The notes under the pieces: generated by a model | Database searches by the model: none | The model's input: only the letters and a program-made list of their open reading frames with translations | Told to the model about the DNA's origin: nothing | NCBI RefSeq assembly: GCF_000372465.1 | Contig: NZ_AQUZ01000057.1 | Coordinates: 1 to 54,445 of the forward strand | Direction: 5' to 3' | From: Kribbella catacumbae DSM 19601 | GTDB taxonomy: Bacteria > Actinomycetota > Actinomycetes > Propionibacteriales > Kribbellaceae | DNA: 54,445 nt | Made by a program: the position numbers and the translations under genes | In this document: piece by piece, positions 52,501 to 54,445 of the stretch | Numbering within the stretch: the first letter of the stretch is position 1 | How the letters are laid out: every line of letters starts with the position of its first letter

Positions 52501-54445
52501 ACCAGCAGGTCCAGATCGATGCGCCCGGCAAGACGAACGATGATCGGGCTCTCACCAAGATCACCTACACGCCGAACGGTGAGGTCGAGTCGACGACCGA
52601 TCCGTTGGGTGCGGTGAAGAAGTTCACCTACGACGATCTGGATCGCGTCGTCACCTCGACCGATGTCGAGCGCAAACCGGTTGCGGGCAACTTCGTCACG
52701 CGGCTGACGTACGACGATAGGGACAACGTCGTGAAAGCCCAGACACCGTCTGGTGCCTTTGCGACTAGCACCTACGACAGTCTCGGGCAGGTCATCCAGT
52801 CCAACGACCCGAACGGCGTGATCTCCAAGTTCGGATACGACTACGTCGGGCGGCAGGTTCGCAGTACGGACGGGATGGGGCGCAGCGGCGTCGCGACGTA
52901 CGACCGGGTCGGTCAGTTGGTGGCGTCGAAGACCCTGGATGCGGCGAATGCATCGCTGGGGACCACGCAGTTGGCCTACGACGCGGACGGCAACCTGATC
53001 TCGTCGACGCCGGCGAGTGGGAAGCGGCCGACGATCTTCACGTACGACGCAGTCGGGCGGCTCACCAAGCAGGTCGATCCGGTGACGGCGACGGACTCGA
53101 TCACCATCGGGTACGGGTACGACGCCGCCGGGAACCGGACGCGCTACACCGACGGGCGCGGCAACTCGACCATCTACTCGGTGAACTCGCTCGGGTTGCC
53201 GGAGAAGGTGATCGAGCCTTCGACCACCACTCACCCGGCGGCGGTTGACCGGACCTGGACGGCGTCGTACGACGTGGCAGGTAATCCGGTGTCGTTGTTG
53301 TCGCCGGGCGGGGTGCAGCGGGCGCGGACGTTCGATGCTGCAGGGAGGTTGGCCAAGGAGGAGGGCACGGGTGCGGAGGTCTCCACTGCGACTCGTGACC
53401 TCGGCTATGACCTTGCCGGGCGTCTGGCGACCTCGAGTTCGTTGGATGGCGTCAACACCTATACCTACAACGATCGCGGGATGCTGCTGCGCGCGGATGG
53501 CCCGTCGGGTACGTCGACGCAGGGCTATGACGCCGACGGTCAGCTGACTCAGCGGATCGACGCTGCGGGTACGGCCGACTTCACCTACACCAACGGTCGG
53601 CCGACCACGGTGACGGATCCGGTCACGCGGTCTCTGCAGACTCTCGGTTACAACCTTGCCGGACAGCTTTCCACGATCGACTACGGCTCGGCGCGGGTCC
53701 GGACGGTCGGGTACGACGCTTTCGGCCGGATGAACTCCGACACGTTGAAGGCCGGCACCGCCTCGGTGTCGTCGGCGGTGTACGGCTATGACGCTGACAA
53801 CAACGTGGCTTCGAAGAAGACCACTGGGGTGGCTGGTGCTGGTGACAACACCTACGTCTATGACCAGCTTGGTCGTCTGACGTCGTGGACGGCTGGCGCC
53901 AAGACGACGGAGTACGGCTGGGATGCCGCCAGCAACCGGATCAAGAACGGGACCAAGCTGGCGACGTACGACGAGCGGAACCGCCTGATCAACGACGGCA
54001 CCTCGACCTACACGTACTCCGCGCGGGGAGCGCTGCTCTCCAAGGTCAGCGGGGCGACAACGGAAGCATTCACGTTCGACGCTTTCGACCGGATGATCCG
54101 CAGCTCGGATCGCGACTTCGCCTATGACGCACTCGACCGTCCAGTCCAGGCCGGCACGGCCCGAATGCGCTACGACGGCTTCAGCGACGAGCCAGTGTCC
54201 GACGGAACCCAGTTCTTCGGCCGAAGCGCCGGCGACGGCCTCTTGTCGGTGGGCTACGACACCACCAAACGCCTCGTCCTGGCCGACCGCCACGGAGACG
54301 TCTTCGGCGGCTTCGACCCCACCGACACCACCCTGACCACCGGCCTCCCGGACTCCCGCACCTACGACCCCTTCGGCAACTCAACAGCCGCCAACGGCCT
54401 CAAGTACCGAATCGGCTACCAAGGCGACTGGACCGACCCCCGCTC
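46533..54445 (+). CDS. Second giant RHS/YD-repeat protein (3' end outside window)
   Basis: At least 2637 aa, open at the window edge. ATG 46533 precedes a signal-like N-terminus (RARRNRVRTAK, a hydrophobic stretch, cleavage near AAA-ST). A Pro-rich linker and DNRLRE-like beta region follow. RHS sequence begins near residue 830 (NVARTYNSLDPRRDGLFGAGW), is interrupted by a LamG/concanavalin-like module (about 1022-1242), and resumes with dense YD repeats (YTYDEIGRK, FTYDAVGRLTK). It reaches the core segment YRIGYQGDWTDPRS at the last base, so the variable toxin tip lies beyond the window. The order of modules differs from RHS gene 1. Confidence 0.88.
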   Translation, partial: MPTSRLSFRARRNRVRTAKLVAIGVALAVPLAGFGPATQVAPAAASTPTLPQAAMSGKGEPSAPVQRLGSGKIPPAPPQTNTVKPPSLRSMFPVNAAKPVDAALEQPAPKDVPALPPQQSAVKGFDAKTSREILGKRDRFTQTFVNADTTETTVVSPAPLNFKKPDGSWADIDPNLRLANPGGWETISTELYSWIAPKADADPVARIELGNGHNVGWAVSGATGVAGQLSGNKVLFADFMAETDLELESQPRGIKETIVLKSATAARAHVFPLSLSENLTAALVGREIVLTDEHGTERARIPAGTMEDSNSVDGHATSEAVAYELVTVDGRQALKVTADSAWLDDPARVYPVRIDPTVYPTDRLTPNYAVSAGLNGSVSGASDLQIGCRPAAGSTSCSSGTGWNAYSALLYFPNLVDAFRYDRIDAANLEVMNYQADTCSSRAVNVYGAMEGWSGTPLSQLKYPGPQMTPSVIASKSFSRGYVSNSTGTTACAPMYDSLPFNDAGLSWLQSLVDGKRSNFGFAMMANQRTDRFSWKKFAGINTANPPRLAVTHSPYRADYAFRSQSPADYVAQDKNGKFPMTITNLGGFTWQPGDDYMSYRVFKNGQRVNVTSLTTPVTTSVPHGGKINLDVAVGALPGSADGVDYQIEFSMVHRDTTIHRWYTDWGVDPAPRLITVLNVPPVVNPAKVWPLNGAQAYTLTPQVWADGIDPDAPESTLKYSFRICEVVGSNHTVGCFFSGAYSSSKTWMVPAGKLGWNREYEWQIYVQDNDGEHTIGPAITLFTDVPQPTITSHIANNDGKSQDKPYDPAIGNYTTSALDIVVPVAGPELNVARTYNSLDPRRDGLFGAGWSSRYDMRLVIENDGSALVTYPDGRQVRFGKNADGTFAAPRGAKSVLTASTANGPWTLQIAPGTRYEFAAGTGKLSKIHSTLGKPLALTYRANGTLEAAVSQDGAGRKLTFNWTADNKHVASVSTQPVNGTPLTWTYEYSGDALTKSCNSEQKCTTYGSAQGSHYRSAVLDSRPDGYFRLSDDGADNDATNEIDIALNDGFGTYNGVQFGQDSPLAGVGDADKSVRFTGSSSVKLPHGLATRSRDAAIELWFKTSGTAGQPLFGYGWAIKGQISRGMPALYVGSDGKLRGQFWHGSAAPMTSAPAVNDNQWHHVVLSSVGTRQSLYLDGVAIGTITQSVVDHDLFTMNQVGSATVATPSAWPAYGNETTKYLTGQIDEVALYSHPLTTKEVAAHWQQGLTSADQLTSITSGAGRSTAEIEYNPAKDRVQRYVDADGGAWTIGDPKVTGTSKDLLRTVNVTGPGSTSYVYEYDALGGWLLRTGRPVAADTHKPWTVDTTPHWPEDYSVRSFTHDKTGQLTKVTGETGGEVSMTYDARGNVLSTKTCRTVPAADCRTDYNTYHAHEAWPPLDPRWDKLAAFRDGRSASATDDTYKRSMNLTVSGDVASEFSPDGGLKTYTYTDGVQTGPDGKAMPPGLLKTATVKMSSSVTSSTQYLYNEHGQLVQLTAPSGLVTKYTYDEIGRKKTETQVSDTYPSGVTTTYEYDKMSRVIAITGPVTTDAVTGDQHQQKADLEYDADGNVTKTTARDLKTPDEPRVTTLEYDDRNRLARTIDATGKEAQQGYDASGNRTWSEDANGNRFEYKYSDLDMLTEVWDMNLPANPNNPPPDGPREGIEYAVRSKTQYDKAGRKSADVDAMGRVVTYQYNADDTLKSRTLVGFHDPDGTTRNVILENNVYDAAGNRIEANTDNNTFTTKYTIDAAGRVLTETADPNGLKRKTTYTHDLAGNITKEETTGGWSNADIAGPTAVTDVTSYVFDAAGRRVSQTVENTGGVQLTTSWTFDQRGLSTSTTAPRGNAVGAVKADFTTTYNYDELGRQVKTVAPKVKAEQDGGTPADVQPTALVGYGAFGQATSSKDALGNIVKSGFDQLGRTVEVSAPQYTPPGGQAVTPKSRFEYDAVGNVLAQIDERGNATRFTYNYLNQQVQIDAPGKTNDDRALTKITYTPNGEVESTTDPLGAVKKFTYDDLDRVVTSTDVERKPVAGNFVTRLTYDDRDNVVKAQTPSGAFATSTYDSLGQVIQSNDPNGVISKFGYDYVGRQVRSTDGMGRSGVATYDRVGQLVASKTLDAANASLGTTQLAYDADGNLISSTPASGKRPTIFTYDAVGRLTKQVDPVTATDSITIGYGYDAAGNRTRYTDGRGNSTIYSVNSLGLPEKVIEPSTTTHPAAVDRTWTASYDVAGNPVSLLSPGGVQRARTFDAAGRLAKEEGTGAEVSTATRDLGYDLAGRLATSSSLDGVNTYTYNDRGMLLRADGPSGTSTQGYDADGQLTQRIDAAGTADFTYTNGRPTTVTDPVTRSLQTLGYNLAGQLSTIDYGSARVRTVGYDAFGRMNSDTLKAGTASVSSAVYGYDADNNVASKKTTGVAGAGDNTYVYDQLGRLTSWTAGAKTTEYGWDAASNRIKNGTKLATYDERNRLINDGTSTYTYSARGALLSKVSGATTEAFTFDAFDRMIRSSDRDFAYDALDRPVQAGTARMRYDGFSDEPVSDGTQFFGRSAGDGLLSVGYDTTKRLVLADRHGDVFGGFDPTDTTLTTGLPDSRTYDPFGNSTAANGLKYRIGYQGDWTDPR

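Noticed and set aside
46533..54445. Pseudogene call for RHS gene 2
   Set aside because: The frame is open without interruption to the window edge. It is cut by the window, not by a mutation.

Overview
The window is about 70% G+C with actinobacterial gene style: GTG and TTG starts, 4-bp stop/start overlaps, MoxR/DUF58 genes, very large YD-repeat (RHS) proteins, a sugar ABC operon without its own ATPase, and an LpdA-type flavoprotein. I infer a nocardioidaceous actinomycete, possibly Kribbella-like. This rests on gene style, not on a marker gene. No rRNA, tRNA, CRISPR array, transposase or integrase was seen. It reads as chromosome.

Layout. 1-1067: tandem intergenic repeats, a terminator and an APH-fold kinase (minus strand). 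1147-8403: a polyol utilisation operon of lipoprotein binding protein, two permeases, long-chain polyol dehydrogenase, SorC-type regulator and xylulokinase. The dehydrogenase plus xylulokinase suggests a D-arabitol-like polyol taken to D-xylulose and then xylulose 5-phosphate. A perfect 20-bp palindrome lies next to its promoter. 8645-14872: a two-component system divergent from a tightly overlapping operon (small secreted protein, MoxR ATPase, DUF58, VWA protein, HtrA-like protease). The shared intergenic region has four direct repeats at exact 11-bp spacing, the pattern read by OmpR/PhoB regulators. 15447-17479: a TauE exporter with a coupled small protein, divergent from a LysR gene across a perfect operator-like repeat.

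17780-24731: a 2207-aa RHS protein with an unrecognised basic C-terminal tip, then a two-helix membrane protein that may be its immunity partner. 24859-33224: DUF1232 protein, aminopeptidase N, small Cys/His protein, S28 tripeptidyl aminopeptidase, an ECF sigma factor divergent from a Ser/Thr kinase, a secreted protein, and an S66 peptidase. 33950-37220 (minus): deoC, an aldehyde dehydrogenase, and a 290-aa ALDH lacking the catalytic domain. The last two together look like a split ALDH16. 37349-45909: PH-domain membrane protein, Tat-type esterase, zinc metallopeptidase, helical hypothetical, phosphomannomutase family, gamma-glutamylcyclotransferase family, LpdA, a 9-residue-repeat secreted protein and an atypical APH-fold protein. 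46533-end: a second giant RHS protein, open at the window edge.

Three things stand out. The two RHS genes share a 26-bp upstream element (20/26 identical, core identical) at nearly the same distance from their starts. The ALDH pair looks like a split ALDH16. The gaps between genes carry at least five families of hairpin repeats, each in two to five copies.
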